Origin: CAVXNP01 sp963763305
GTDB taxonomy: Bacteria > Pseudomonadota > Gammaproteobacteria > Xanthomonadales > Rhodanobacteraceae
Length of the DNA: 64,000 nt
Reading direction: 5' to 3'
Assembly: GCA_963763305.1 (NCBI GenBank)
Contig: CAVXNP010000001.1
Span: forward strand, 2,914,001-2,978,000
The notes under the pieces were generated by a model that had not been told where the DNA came from, ran no database searches, and saw only the letters and a program-made list of their open reading frames with translations. Below are positions 1-7,705 of this stretch, in pieces. Positions within the stretch are counted from its first letter, which is position 1. The number at the start of each line of letters is the position of its first letter. Made by a program: the position numbers and the translations under genes.

Positions 1-98
1 TCCTGGTCGGCCCCGACGGCAAGGTGATCAAGCGCTATGCCCCCACCGATTCGCCCGAGAAGGTCGGGCGCGATATCGATCGCATGGCTGCCGGCTGA
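1..98 (+). CDS. Glutathione peroxidase family protein, C-terminal end (partial)
   Basis: The first 31 codons end at a TGA at 96-98; the 5' part lies outside the window. The visible residues LVGPDGKVIKRYAPT followed by a short helix (SPEKVGRDIDRM) match the conserved C-terminus of thioredoxin-fold glutathione peroxidases (BtuE/Gpx type), in which a strand with G-x-V is followed by a R-Y/F-x-P-T turn. Such enzymes reduce hydrogen peroxide and lipid peroxides with glutathione or thioredoxin. The catalytic Cys/Sec, Gln and Trp are not in view, so the call rests on the tail alone. Confidence 0.6.
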   Translation, partial: LVGPDGKVIKRYAPTDSPEKVGRDIDRMAAG

Positions 99-152
99 GC
101 CGGCCCAGCCCGGCGTGACGGTCCGTGGACAGCCATCTGCTAAGCTGAAGAG

Positions 153-172
153 CGCCGTGCGCGGCGTTTTTT
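153..172 (+). terminator. Possible intrinsic terminator after the peroxidase gene
   Basis: A five-pair hairpin (CGCCG at 153-157 and CGGCG at 162-166) is followed directly by six T. It lies 55 bases past the peroxidase stop and 22 bases before slyD. The short stem makes it a moderate candidate. Confidence 0.45.
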
Positions 173-193
173 CCATTCCACACGAGATTCTTC

Positions 194-676
194 ATGCAGA
201 TTGCCCAGAACACCGTCGCTTCCTTCCATTACACGCTGACCGATGACGCCGGCACGGTCATCGACAGTTCGGAGGGACGTGAGCCGCTCACCTACCTGCA
301 TGGAAGCGGGCAGATCGTGCCTGGGCTGGAAAAGCAGATGGCCGGTCATGCCGCCGGGGACGAATTCAGCGCCGACGTGGTGCCCGAGGAAGGCTACGGA
401 CCGCGCCACGAACAACTGGTGCAGGAAGTGCCGCGCGAGGCGTTTCAGGGCGTGGCGGACATCCAGCCGGGCATGCAGTTCCAGGGCCGTGGGCCGGAGG
501 GCGTGATCAACGTCACCGTGACCCGGATCGAGGACGACAAGGTACACATCGACGGCAACCACCCGCTGGCCGGCCAGACCCTGCATTTCGCGGTGAAGGT
601 GACCGACGTGCGCGAAGCCAGCGCCGAGGAACTCGAACACGGTCACGTGCACGGCGAAGGCGGTCACCAACACTGA
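194..676 (+). CDS. slyD: FKBP-type peptidyl-prolyl cis-trans isomerase SlyD
   Basis: A 160-residue protein with the SlyD layout. An N-terminal FKBP half (YTLTDDAGTVIDSS, then HGSGQIVPGLEKQM around residues 36-49) is followed by the insert-in-flap chaperone domain (roughly residues 70-125, starting near EEGYGPRHEQLVQ), and the FKBP fold then closes. The C-terminal tail is rich in histidine (HGHVHGEGGHQH), the usual nickel-binding tail of SlyD, although shorter than in E. coli and lacking its cysteines. The family catalyses proline isomerization, acts as a cytosolic chaperone and can deliver Ni to hydrogenase assembly. No hydrogenase genes are nearby, so a general folding role is likelier. The ATG is supported by similarity at the very N-terminus. 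Confidence 0.93.
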   Translation: MQIAQNTVASFHYTLTDDAGTVIDSSEGREPLTYLHGSGQIVPGLEKQMAGHAAGDEFSADVVPEEGYGPRHEQLVQEVPREAFQGVADIQPGMQFQGRGPEGVINVTVTRIEDDKVHIDGNHPLAGQTLHFAVKVTDVREASAEELEHGHVHGEGGHQH

Positions 677-1065
677 TCGCGGCCGGCCGGCGGGCACGCA
701 TGTGCCTTGCCGGTCGCGTGGAGGGGGCGGACTGGCCCTGTTCCCTGCCCCCCACCTAAGGGACCGCCCCTGCGGGACTGCCCGTTCCCCGTCTAGGTAT
801 GCTCTGATCAACCAGACGTAGGCGGCATGATGCTCAAAAGGCCGGCAGGGTGTGTCGTGCGGCGCCTGGCCGTCTGTTCAAGCCGCGCGGCGCAGCATGG
901 CGGCCTTGTTGGCATCATCCCTTTCGGCAGGTAGTTCAGTCGATTGGGTCCGATTCTGTTTGTCCACAGGCCTTCGCTGCGCCGCCTCGACAGATGGCCG
1001 GTCTGCCTTCACCGCCACCCCTGTGGCCTGCGAACAAACAGAACCGGTGACGCCTGCGAGCATCC
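677..1065. other. Gene-free interval
   Basis: About 390 bases between slyD and the convergent pldA. Only short open frames without ribosome sites or recognisable products are visible. A G/C hairpin at about 684-713 (GGCCGGCCGGC and GCCGGTCGCG flanks) lacks a T-run. I see no RNA gene here. Confidence 0.4.
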
Positions 1066-2154
1066 CTAGTACCAGTCGATCAACGACACGCCCAGGCCCA
1101 CGTATGTGGCGTTGTGGTTGTAGTCGATCAGGCTTTCGCCGTAGCCCTTGAACAGTTCCATGTAGCCGCGCAGATTTCCTGCCATGGGGAAACTCCAGCT
1201 CAGGCGCACCGCGCCGTGGCTGTGGCTGCCACCGCGGAACGAGTGGCGCAGCATCATGCCGAACTCCTGACCGTTCCATTCGTGCACGATCTGGATATCG
1301 CCGCGACCCATGTAGTCGCTGATGTCGGGGTTGTCGTCGTTACCCCGGCGCTCCGGAATCCGCCACCACGGGCGCAGCATGACGGTCCAGCCGTCGCGCT
1401 CGAAGCCGATGTCTCCGATGATCCGGTTCCAGCTGCGCGACAGCGGATCGGCGCGGCCGTTGGACTGATGGGTGACGCCGATGCCCAGCAGGCGGCCGTC
1501 CCACCCCAGTAACTCGTAGTGCGTACCGAACACCAGCGCCAGTTCCGGCTGGTAGTCGGTCTCGCGGAACGGCCGCGACTGCTCCTGGTTGTAGACCTGC
1601 CAGCGGGAGGACTGGGTGTAGCCCAGCCACAGGTCTCCATCGTCGCCGAACACGCCCTGCCATAGTTTGGTCTTCAGGCTGATCTGGAACTTCGCCTCGA
1701 CGTTCTGGAGGTCCTGCGGCCGGGCCACGGTGTTGTCGGGGTTGGGACTCTGCGGACGTGTGTTCTGATGACTGGTGGCGAACAGCGGCAGCAGGTAGAC
1801 CGGCTTGTAGCCGCGCACGTTGTAGGTTCCCAGCTTGCTTTCCGGCGACAGCTCCCAGCGGCTGTCCAGCAGCGACAGGGGGCGGGCGACCTGCGGGTTG
1901 CCCACTGCGGCAGCCTTCCTGCGCGCGCTGTCGGCGCCGAAGATGCTGGCGAAAGTGCTGGTTTCGGCCACCCGCTTTTGTGCTGCCGGCAGGTTGACCC
2001 GGCCGGTGGCCTGGTCGTAACAGGCCAGCCTGGCCGAGTCGGTCTCGATAGCGGTGCAGGCCCGGATATCCATCGGGTCCGGGTTCTGCGCCGCCGCCCA
2101 AGGCGACGCCAGCGCTGCGCCGAGGACAATCAGGGCGCCAATCGGTCGGTTCAT
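1066..2154 (-). CDS. pldA: Outer-membrane phospholipase A (phospholipase A1)
   Basis: 362 residues from the ATG at 2154, which follows an AGGAAA ribosome site; the open frame runs further upstream without a signal sequence, so this start is preferred. Residues 1-22 form a signal peptide (hydrophobic GALIVLGAALASPWAAAQ). The mature part carries the OMPLA active site: H229 and S231 in GVTHQSNGRADP and N243 in SRSWNR, with the same H-x-S and +14 Asn spacing as E. coli PldA (H142, S144, N156). A C-terminal aromatic (WY) suits a 12-strand outer-membrane barrel. The N-terminal 100 residues, including a Cys pair in ACTAIETDSARLACYD, exceed E. coli PldA and are common in Xanthomonadales versions. The enzyme hydrolyses phospholipids that reach the outer leaflet, as a calcium-dependent dimer. 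Confidence 0.93.
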   Translation of the reverse strand: MNRPIGALIVLGAALASPWAAAQNPDPMDIRACTAIETDSARLACYDQATGRVNLPAAQKRVAETSTFASIFGADSARRKAAAVGNPQVARPLSLLDSRWELSPESKLGTYNVRGYKPVYLLPLFATSHQNTRPQSPNPDNTVARPQDLQNVEAKFQISLKTKLWQGVFGDDGDLWLGYTQSSRWQVYNQEQSRPFRETDYQPELALVFGTHYELLGWDGRLLGIGVTHQSNGRADPLSRSWNRIIGDIGFERDGWTVMLRPWWRIPERRGNDDNPDISDYMGRGDIQIVHEWNGQEFGMMLRHSFRGGSHSHGAVRLSWSFPMAGNLRGYMELFKGYGESLIDYNHNATYVGLGVSLIDWY

Positions 2155-2347
2155 GCAGGTTTTCCTGTCCGCAGGGCGGTCGAGTTTAATACCGCTCTCT
2201 ACCGGTCGCAGGGCTTTGCCGGGGCCGGCGCGGTGATTTGGTACACCGGGTGGCGGTCCTGTCCGCGCCGGCGCAAGGCGGTGCCGATGTCCGCACTGCC
2301 CATGCAGTGGAGCGTTGCGCCGGGTTGGCGACAGGGGCGCGGGCCGC

Positions 2348-2381
2348 GAAAAAAGAAGCCGGCCACGCAAACGCGGCCGGC
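2348..2381 (-). terminator. Intrinsic terminator of the EF-hand repeat gene
   Basis: On the minus strand a GC hairpin (GCCGGCC paired with GGCCGGC, extended by CG pairs) is followed by a T-rich run, 20-50 bases past the stop at 2400. It is oriented to end the transcript of the gene at 2400-3032. Confidence 0.65.
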
Positions 2382-2399
2382 AGCGGTCGCATGTGGCAA

Positions 2400-3032
2400 T
2401 CAGTCCTGCGGTTTCCAGCGCTCGTACTCGCTCTTGCTGACCCGTCCGTCACCGTTGCGGTCGGCGTGGATGAAGTCGTTGGCCAGCAGCGGGTAGCTTG
2501 CCGCCTGCTCCGCGGTGATCGACCGGCTGCCGTTGGAAAGCTCGTCCCAGCTTGGGGCGGCCTGGGAGGTCTCGGGGGCCGGAGGCATGGTGGAACGGAA
2601 TTCGACCGCCCCCCGGGAGCCGCCCTGGTTGCCCATGGCGTTGGGGTCGTTCATGCCGCCCTGGTTGCCCATGGCGTTCGAGCCGTTCATGCCGCCTTGG
2701 TTGCCCATGGCGTTCGAGCCGTTCATGCCGCCTTGGTTGCCCATGGCGTTGGGGTCGTTCATGCCGCCTTGGTTGCCCATGGCGTTCGGGTCGTTCATGC
2801 CGCCCTGGTGGTCCATGCTGCTCTGGTCGTCCATCGGATCCCGGCTGGCCGGCTCGCCCATGTTCATGTCCATGGCGCCGTGGGTGGTGGTGGCCGGGGC
2901 GGGGGTACTCATGCCGGTGTTGTCGGTCGGGGTGGTCTGCATGCCCGCCGCGGATGCATCCTGGGCAAGCAACGGGCCGGCGGCGAAGCATCCGGCAGCG
3001 AGGGCACACATCAGTGACATACGGGGGTTCAT
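2400..3032 (-). CDS. Secreted EF-hand protein with 12-residue Asn/Gly/Met repeats
   Basis: 210 residues. A signal peptide (MSLMCALAAGCFAAGPLLAQ) is followed by a low-complexity region rich in Met, Asp, Asn and Gly. Five near-identical copies of the 12-residue unit GGMNDPNAMGNQ follow (two copies have GS in place of DP). The C-terminus has one canonical EF-hand loop, D191-x-N193-x-D195-G-R197-V-S199-K-S-E202, with all calcium ligands present. The protein is therefore probably exported and calcium-binding. I do not recognise a named family beyond the EF-hand. The repeat is encoded by an almost exact 36-bp DNA repeat, so copy number probably varies between strains. Confidence 0.75.
   Translation of the reverse strand: MNPRMSLMCALAAGCFAAGPLLAQDASAAGMQTTPTDNTGMSTPAPATTTHGAMDMNMGEPASRDPMDDQSSMDHQGGMNDPNAMGNQGGMNDPNAMGNQGGMNGSNAMGNQGGMNGSNAMGNQGGMNDPNAMGNQGGSRGAVEFRSTMPPAPETSQAAPSWDELSNGSRSITAEQAASYPLLANDFIHADRNGDGRVSKSEYERWKPQD
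2631..2810. repeat. Coding 36-bp tandem repeat, five copies
   Basis: Five head-to-tail 36-bp units (each starting GCCCATGGCGTT on the plus strand) lie inside the EF-hand gene and encode its 12-residue repeats. Third-position differences are few, which points to recent expansion or gene-conversion-like homogenization. Confidence 0.85.
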
Positions 3033-3148
3033 CGTCGGTACTCCATGACAGAATGTATGGCGGCGGGGACGCGGGCAGACGGCGCCTGCGCACGGGTGAA
3101 GCTAGCAAGGGTCGTGTGCATGGCATCTCAAATATCCTGGCGACCGGC

Positions 3149-4429
3149 GTGAATCGACCGCCCGCCCCCGGGCAGGGAGTCGGCGGTGCCCGGGAATCCT
3201 TGCCCCGCGTCACGCTGGGCCAGGCTCGCCGCATGCATCTGGCTGCGCAGGGACTGCTCCATACGCCCAGGCGGCGAGCACGGCCGGCCGACCTGGTGGC
3301 GGCGGTAGAGCGGATGCGGCTGCTGCAGATCGACAGCATCCACGTGGTGGCCCGCAGTCCCTACCTGGTCCTGCATGCACGGCTGGGCGACTATCCGCCC
3401 GGTTGGCTGGACGAGGCGCTGGCGCAGGGGCAGCTGGCCGAGTGCTGGGCACATGAGGCCAGTTTCGTGCCGGCGGGCGACCTGGCGCGGCACCGCGCCT
3501 GGCGCGAGCGGGACGGTCACTGGGCCCAGCGCCACGCGGCGAGGACCCGGGCGGAACACCCGGCCGCCATGGAGGAACTGCTGGCCCGGATCCGTCGCGA
3601 GGGACCGGTTCGCGCGTCGGACTTTCCACGCGAAAAGCCGGCCAGCAGTGGCTGGTGGGAGTGGAAGCCGGAAAAACGCTGGCTGGAGGCGTGGTTCGCG
3701 CTCGGTGAACTTATGGTGGCGCGGCGCGAACGGTTCCAGCGCGTCTACGACGTTGCCGAGCGGGTGCTGGATCGGCTGGATCCTCCCTACCGGCCCAGCG
3801 TGCAGTCGGCCGCGCAATTGCGTCGTGGTTTCATTCTGGACGCGGTACGTGCCCTGGGCGTGGCGCAGGCACGCTGGATCGCGGACTACCACCGGCTCAG
3901 ACCCGGGGTCACCGATGCGGAGCTCGCTCCGATGCTGGCCAGTGGCGAGCTGCGGGCGGTGCAGGTACACGACTGGCCCGAGCGGTGTTATGTCCATCGC
4001 GATCATTCCGGATGGCTGGAAAAGGCGCTGGCCGGTCGCCTGCGGGCCACCCACAGCGCACTGCTGTCGCCGTTCGACCCGGTGGTGTGGGACCGGGCCA
4101 GGGCGCAGGCACTGTTCGGTTTCGAGTACACGCTGGAGTGCTACACCCCGCAGCACCGCCGCCGGCATGGCTACTTCGTGCTGCCCATCCTCCTGCGCGG
4201 TGAGCTGGTCGGACGGCTGGACGCGAAGGCGCACCGCGCCGAGGGCGTGTTCGAGGTCAAGGCGTTGTTCCTGCAGCCGGGCGTGTGCCCGGACCAACGA
4301 TGGGTGTGCGAGTTGGCGCGGACCCTTGCGGGTGCGGCACGCTGGCACGGCACCCCCAGCGTGTGCCTGAAGCGATGCGAGCCGGCCGCTCTGGCCCGGC
4401 CGCTGCGCGAGGCGCTGCAGTCGGCCTGA
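3149..4429 (+). CDS. ycaQ: YcaQ/AlkZ-type winged-helix DNA glycosylase
   Basis: The body matches the YcaQ family: ARRMHLAAQGLL near the N-terminus, then MRLLQIDSIHVVARSPYLVLHARLG, which holds the Q-x-D active-site motif, WAHEASFVP, and a C-terminal LLSPFDPVVWDRARAQALFGFEY. YcaQ enzymes remove bulky N-alkylated purines and unhook interstrand crosslinks. From the GTG at 3149 the product is 426 residues; a TTG at 3200 would give 409, close to E. coli YcaQ (410). No ATG exists upstream of the conserved region and neither start has a convincing ribosome site, so the start is uncertain by about 17 codons. The gene is alone, divergent from the EF-hand gene and convergent with a lipoprotein gene 17 bases away. 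Confidence 0.85.
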   Translation: MNRPPAPGQGVGGARESLPRVTLGQARRMHLAAQGLLHTPRRRARPADLVAAVERMRLLQIDSIHVVARSPYLVLHARLGDYPPGWLDEALAQGQLAECWAHEASFVPAGDLARHRAWRERDGHWAQRHAARTRAEHPAAMEELLARIRREGPVRASDFPREKPASSGWWEWKPEKRWLEAWFALGELMVARRERFQRVYDVAERVLDRLDPPYRPSVQSAAQLRRGFILDAVRALGVAQARWIADYHRLRPGVTDAELAPMLASGELRAVQVHDWPERCYVHRDHSGWLEKALAGRLRATHSALLSPFDPVVWDRARAQALFGFEYTLECYTPQHRRRHGYFVLPILLRGELVGRLDAKAHRAEGVFEVKALFLQPGVCPDQRWVCELARTLAGAARWHGTPSVCLKRCEPAALARPLREALQSA

Positions 4430-4446
4430 GCAGCCGCGACGCGCGC

Positions 4447-4965
4447 TCAGGGGCTGCTGGTGGCCTGCGCCGGGTCGGGCTGGCACGCCTTGCCGTGCAA
4501 CGCCTGCCGAAGCTGCCGCGCCAACGAGTTGCAGCGGGCAGCCAGTTGCGGGCGGATGTCCGGGTCGCGCGAATCGCGCAACAGGCTGGTCCGCATCGCC
4601 TCATAGCGGTCTTCCAGCTGGCCGGGGGCAAAGATTCCCGCTGCCCGGTGGCAGCCTTTGTAACTGGCCAGGTAATCGTCACAGGCCGGGATGCCGGTGC
4701 TGTCGGTCGGCTGCCCGTCCTGCGCCGTGCCGGATGGGGCTGCGTCGGACTCGGCGGTGGCGGTCGTTCCAGCGGTGGACGACCGGGTGGCATGAGTACT
4801 TGCCGCCGGGGACGCGGCCTGGCGCGGGGCCGGGGTTGTCGATGGCGGACGGGTGACCGGACGGGTGGTCCGTCCGGCGCAGCCGGCAAGCAGCAGCGTA
4901 ACGCCCACGGCGAGCAGGGTGGTCCGCGAAAGCAGGAACATGGCCATGATGCTGGTTTGTCGCAT
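4447..4965 (-). CDS. Hypothetical lipoprotein with Thr/Pro/Ala-rich linker
   Basis: 172 residues from the ATG at 4965. The N-terminus has a lipoprotein signal (hydrophobic LLAVGVTLLL then LAGC), predicting lipidation and membrane anchoring. A 60-residue linker rich in Thr, Pro, Ala and Ser follows. The C-terminal 80 residues form a compact domain with four Cys (IPACDDYLASYKGC, ARCNSLARQL, GKACQ), probably two disulphides in the periplasm. I do not recognise the family. It ends 17 bases from the convergent ycaQ. Confidence 0.65.
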   Translation of the reverse strand: MRQTSIMAMFLLSRTTLLAVGVTLLLAGCAGRTTRPVTRPPSTTPAPRQAASPAASTHATRSSTAGTTATAESDAAPSGTAQDGQPTDSTGIPACDDYLASYKGCHRAAGIFAPGQLEDRYEAMRTSLLRDSRDPDIRPQLAARCNSLARQLRQALHGKACQPDPAQATSSP

Positions 4966-5139
4966 GTGATCGGCCCCTTCGGACAGGATATGAGGCGCCG
5001 TCGGTATCCCGGCGCCGAGCGTGTCCCACACTAAGCCAGCCGCTACCATAAAGGGAATGTGAAGCAGACCCGTCGGTGTTTCCTCGGGCGGCGCGCGGGC
5101 CGCCCGGTCACCGTGCCGAAGCGTGCGCAGGTAGGTGAC

Positions 5140-5165
5140 TTGACTTTTGAAAATTCCGCTATGAT
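5140..5165 (+). promoter_or_regulatory. Candidate cspA promoter
   Basis: TTGACT at 5140-5145 and TATGAT at 5160-5165 lie in a small A/T-rich island that stands out from the surrounding GC-rich DNA. The 14-base spacing is shorter than ideal, so the exact hexamers may differ. If it is used, the transcript would carry a leader of roughly 140 bases before cspA, in line with the long leaders of cold-shock mRNAs. Confidence 0.35.
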
Positions 5166-5313
5166 CGGGTCGCTGTGTCTGCGCGGCCCCGTGCGAGTCG
5201 GCGTGGGTTCCACCGGAACCATCCGTCGCTCCACTTGCTCCATGCATGCCCAGTTGCCGTCGGCCGGCAGGCAGGGCCGACACGTCCAGTTATCGAGCAG
5301 ATCGGAGTGAGTC

Positions 5314-5523
5314 ATGTCGGATCGTGAAGTGGGAACTGTCAAATGGTTCAATGACGCAAAGGGCTTCGGCTTCATCAGTCGCGACAGCGGCCCGGACGTC
5401 TTCGTGCATTTTCGCGCGATCAGCGGTTCGGGGTTCAAGAGCCTCAAGGAAGGCCAGAAAGTGAGTTTCAAGGTGGTGCAGGGCCAGAAGGGCTTGCAGG
5501 CCGACGAAGTTGCTCCCGTCTGA
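5314..5523 (+). CDS. cspA: Cold-shock protein (CspA family)
   Basis: A single cold-shock domain of 69 residues. Both RNA-binding motifs are present: RNP1 as KGFGFI (residues 16-21) and RNP2 as VFVHF (residues 29-33), with the W in VKWFNDAKG. The family binds single-stranded RNA/DNA and melts mRNA structure. The start is preceded by GGAGTGAGTC and the gene is closed by a strong terminator, so it is monocistronic. An A/T-rich promoter-like stretch and long leader precede it. Which Csp paralogue it is cannot be told from sequence alone. Confidence 0.95.
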   Translation: MSDREVGTVKWFNDAKGFGFISRDSGPDVFVHFRAISGSGFKSLKEGQKVSFKVVQGQKGLQADEVAPV

Positions 5524-5542
5524 AGCGCTCCGCTTCTGCAGG

Positions 5543-5573
5543 AAAGGCCGGCCGCATGGGCCGGCCTTTTTTT
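5543..5573 (+). terminator. Strong intrinsic terminator of cspA
   Basis: A perfect 11-bp stem (5543-5553 with 5559-5569), a five-base loop and an uninterrupted T-run to 5573, 20 bases past the cspA stop. Confidence 0.9.
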
Positions 5574-5652
5574 GTGCCGGTTTTTCGGTATCCGCGGTCA
5601 TCCGGAACCTGCCGCTACACTGGCCTGCCGCCCCCCCCGAGGAACACGCCAC

Positions 5653-6552
5653 GTGCCATCGGTTTCACCGGAATCGTCCACTGCAGCCACACCACTGACG
5701 CAGGCGGTCACCAGCGGCGACGGCGCCCGCTTCGAACTGCTTCTGCTGCAGCCGGCCGGACCCGTTCGCCATGTGCTGTATTGGTTGCCTGCGCTGGGGG
5801 TGCCGGCCAGGCACTACCTGCCGTTGGCCACCGAGCTGACACGGTACGGTGTGGCGGTGGCGCTGCATGAGTGGCGCGGCATCGGGTCCAGCGATCGACG
5901 TGCCAGCCGCGGTCATGACTGGGGCTATCGTCACTTGATCGGTCAAGACCTGCCGGCGGGGCTTGCCGCCGCGGGCGCTCACTGGCCACGGCAGACCTGC
6001 CTGATTGGCGGGCACAGCCTTGGCGGCCAGCTTGCGGCGCTGCAGGCGAGCTTGATCCCCGGCGCGTTCGCCGGGCTGGTGCTGGTGGCCAGCGGGCTGC
6101 CCTATTGGCGCTGCTTCGACCGGAGCTGGCTGGTCGGGCTGTCCTATGTGCTGGCGCCGAGCCTGGCCGATCTTTTCGGCTATCTGCCGGGGCGCCGGAT
6201 CGGTTTCGGCGGCAACGAGGCGCGCGGAGTCATTCGCGACTGGGCGCGCAGCGGGCGTCATGGGCGCTATGCCGCAGACGGCATGCAGGTCGATTTCGAG
6301 CGCCAGCTTGGGCAACTGACGATGCCGGTGTGCGCGATCCGCGCGTCGGATGACTGGCTGGTGCCGGCCGCATCGCTCGAGGGCTTGCTGGCCAAGATGC
6401 CAGGCAGCCCGGTGGACGTGAGCGTGCTGGATGCAACCGCGCTGGGTACCCGCGCAGATCATTTCGCCTGGATGCGTGCACCGCAAGCGGTCGCCGGCGG
6501 CGTTGCCCGTTGGCTCGATCGACGCAACGCAGTGTTCGCCGGGGCGCCCTGA
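5653..6552 (+). CDS. Alpha/beta hydrolase
   Basis: 299 residues from a GTG at 5653. An in-frame ATG at 5572 lies within the cspA terminator and encodes an unconvincing N-terminus, so the GTG is preferred. The alpha/beta-hydrolase nucleophile elbow is G-H-S122-L-G-G, with a plausible acid (RASDDW) and the catalytic His in RADHFAWM near the C-terminus. The oxyanion region follows strand 3 (LYWLPALGVPARHY). The substrate is not evident; the family includes esterases, lipases and acyltransferase-like enzymes. It resembles the exported or cytosolic YheT-like hydrolases only in general terms. The OYE gene follows 67 bases later on the same strand. Confidence 0.75.
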   Translation: MPSVSPESSTAATPLTQAVTSGDGARFELLLLQPAGPVRHVLYWLPALGVPARHYLPLATELTRYGVAVALHEWRGIGSSDRRASRGHDWGYRHLIGQDLPAGLAAAGAHWPRQTCLIGGHSLGGQLAALQASLIPGAFAGLVLVASGLPYWRCFDRSWLVGLSYVLAPSLADLFGYLPGRRIGFGGNEARGVIRDWARSGRHGRYAADGMQVDFERQLGQLTMPVCAIRASDDWLVPAASLEGLLAKMPGSPVDVSVLDATALGTRADHFAWMRAPQAVAGGVARWLDRRNAVFAGAP

Positions 6553-6619
6553 TCGGGCCTTGAAGCTGGCGCCTGCCGTCGGCATCTCGGTGGGATATTT
6601 TTGCCAGGACCAAGCCCGC

Positions 6620-7678
6620 ATGCACCTTTTTTCCCCGCTCGAACAGCGCAGCGTGACCTTCCGCAACCGCATCGCGATCTCGCCCATGTGCGAGTACTCG
6701 GCGACCGACGGCGTGCCCGGCGCATGGCATCTGGTGCATCTGGGCAGCCGTGCGGTGGGCGGGGCAGGGGCGGTGATCGCGGAAGCCACTGCGGTGTCGG
6801 CGCAGGGACGTATTTCGCCGGGGGACACTGGCCTGTGGAACGATGCGCAGGAGGCCGCCTGGCAGCCCATCGTCCGGTTTGTGCGCGAGCAGGGTGCGGT
6901 ACCGGGAGTGCAGCTGGCCCATGCCGGCCGCAAGGCCAGCGCGCAGCGCCCCTGGGAGGGAGGCGGTCCATTGCCCAAGGGGCAGGGTGACTGGGTTACC
7001 GTGGCTCCCTCGGCATTGCCCTTCGACCAGGACTGGCCCACGCCCCAGGCGCTGGACGAGGCCGGGATCGCCCAGGTGGTGGCCGATTTTCGCGCCAGCG
7101 CGGAACGCGCATTGCGCGCAGGCTTCGAGCTGATCGAGCTGCACGCCGCGCACGGCTATCTGTTGCACCAGTTCCTGTCGCCTCTGAGCAATCGGCGCAC
7201 AGACGCCTATGGTGGCAGTTTCGAGAACCGCGCGCGGCTGGTGCGGGAAGTGGTCACCGCCGTGCGCGAGGTGTGGCCGTCGATCCTGCCGTTGTGGCTG
7301 CGGGTGTCGGCCAGCGACTGGGCCGAGGGTGGCTGGGACGTCGAACAGAGCGTGCGCCTGGCACGCGAGCTGAAGCCACTGGGGGTCGACCTGGTCGATG
7401 TCTCCAGCGGCGGACTGGTGCCGCACGTGAAGATTCCGGTGGGGCCTGGTTACCAGGTGCCGTTCGCGGCGCAGATCCGTCGCGATGCGGACATCGCCAC
7501 CGGCGCCGTAGGCCTGATCACGGAGTCGAAGCAGGCCGAAAAGATCCTCCAGGATGGGGCGGCCGATCTTGTCCTGATTGGCCGCGAAAGTCTGCGCGAT
7601 CCGTATTTTCCCCGTCGCGCGGCACAGGAGCTCGGCGCCACCCTTGCGGCGCCGCCGCAGTACCGGCGAGCCTGGTAA
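6620..7678 (+). CDS. NADH:flavin oxidoreductase, old yellow enzyme (YqjM-like)
   Basis: 352 residues from the ATG at 6620. A TIM-barrel ene-reductase of the thermophilic-like YqjM class: C24 in SPMCEYSA (the redox-tuning Cys of YqjM), H175 and H178 in LHAAHGYLLHQFLSP (substrate oxyanion binding), FMN-contacting QLAHAGRKAS, and a C-terminal IGRESLRDPYFP. The class reduces activated C=C bonds of enones, and nitro compounds, with NAD(P)H. It is followed 27 bases later by a pirin gene on the same strand, and the two are probably co-transcribed. Natural substrate unknown. Confidence 0.92.
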   Translation: MHLFSPLEQRSVTFRNRIAISPMCEYSATDGVPGAWHLVHLGSRAVGGAGAVIAEATAVSAQGRISPGDTGLWNDAQEAAWQPIVRFVREQGAVPGVQLAHAGRKASAQRPWEGGGPLPKGQGDWVTVAPSALPFDQDWPTPQALDEAGIAQVVADFRASAERALRAGFELIELHAAHGYLLHQFLSPLSNRRTDAYGGSFENRARLVREVVTAVREVWPSILPLWLRVSASDWAEGGWDVEQSVRLARELKPLGVDLVDVSSGGLVPHVKIPVGPGYQVPFAAQIRRDADIATGAVGLITESKQAEKILQDGAADLVLIGRESLRDPYFPRRAAQELGATLAAPPQYRRAW

Positions 7679-7705
7679 CGTCGACTCCTCTACCGAGAAT
7701 CCGTC

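Noticed and set aside
2631..2810. 36-bp direct repeats resembling CRISPR repeats
   Set aside because: They are contiguous without spacers and lie in frame inside a coding gene.
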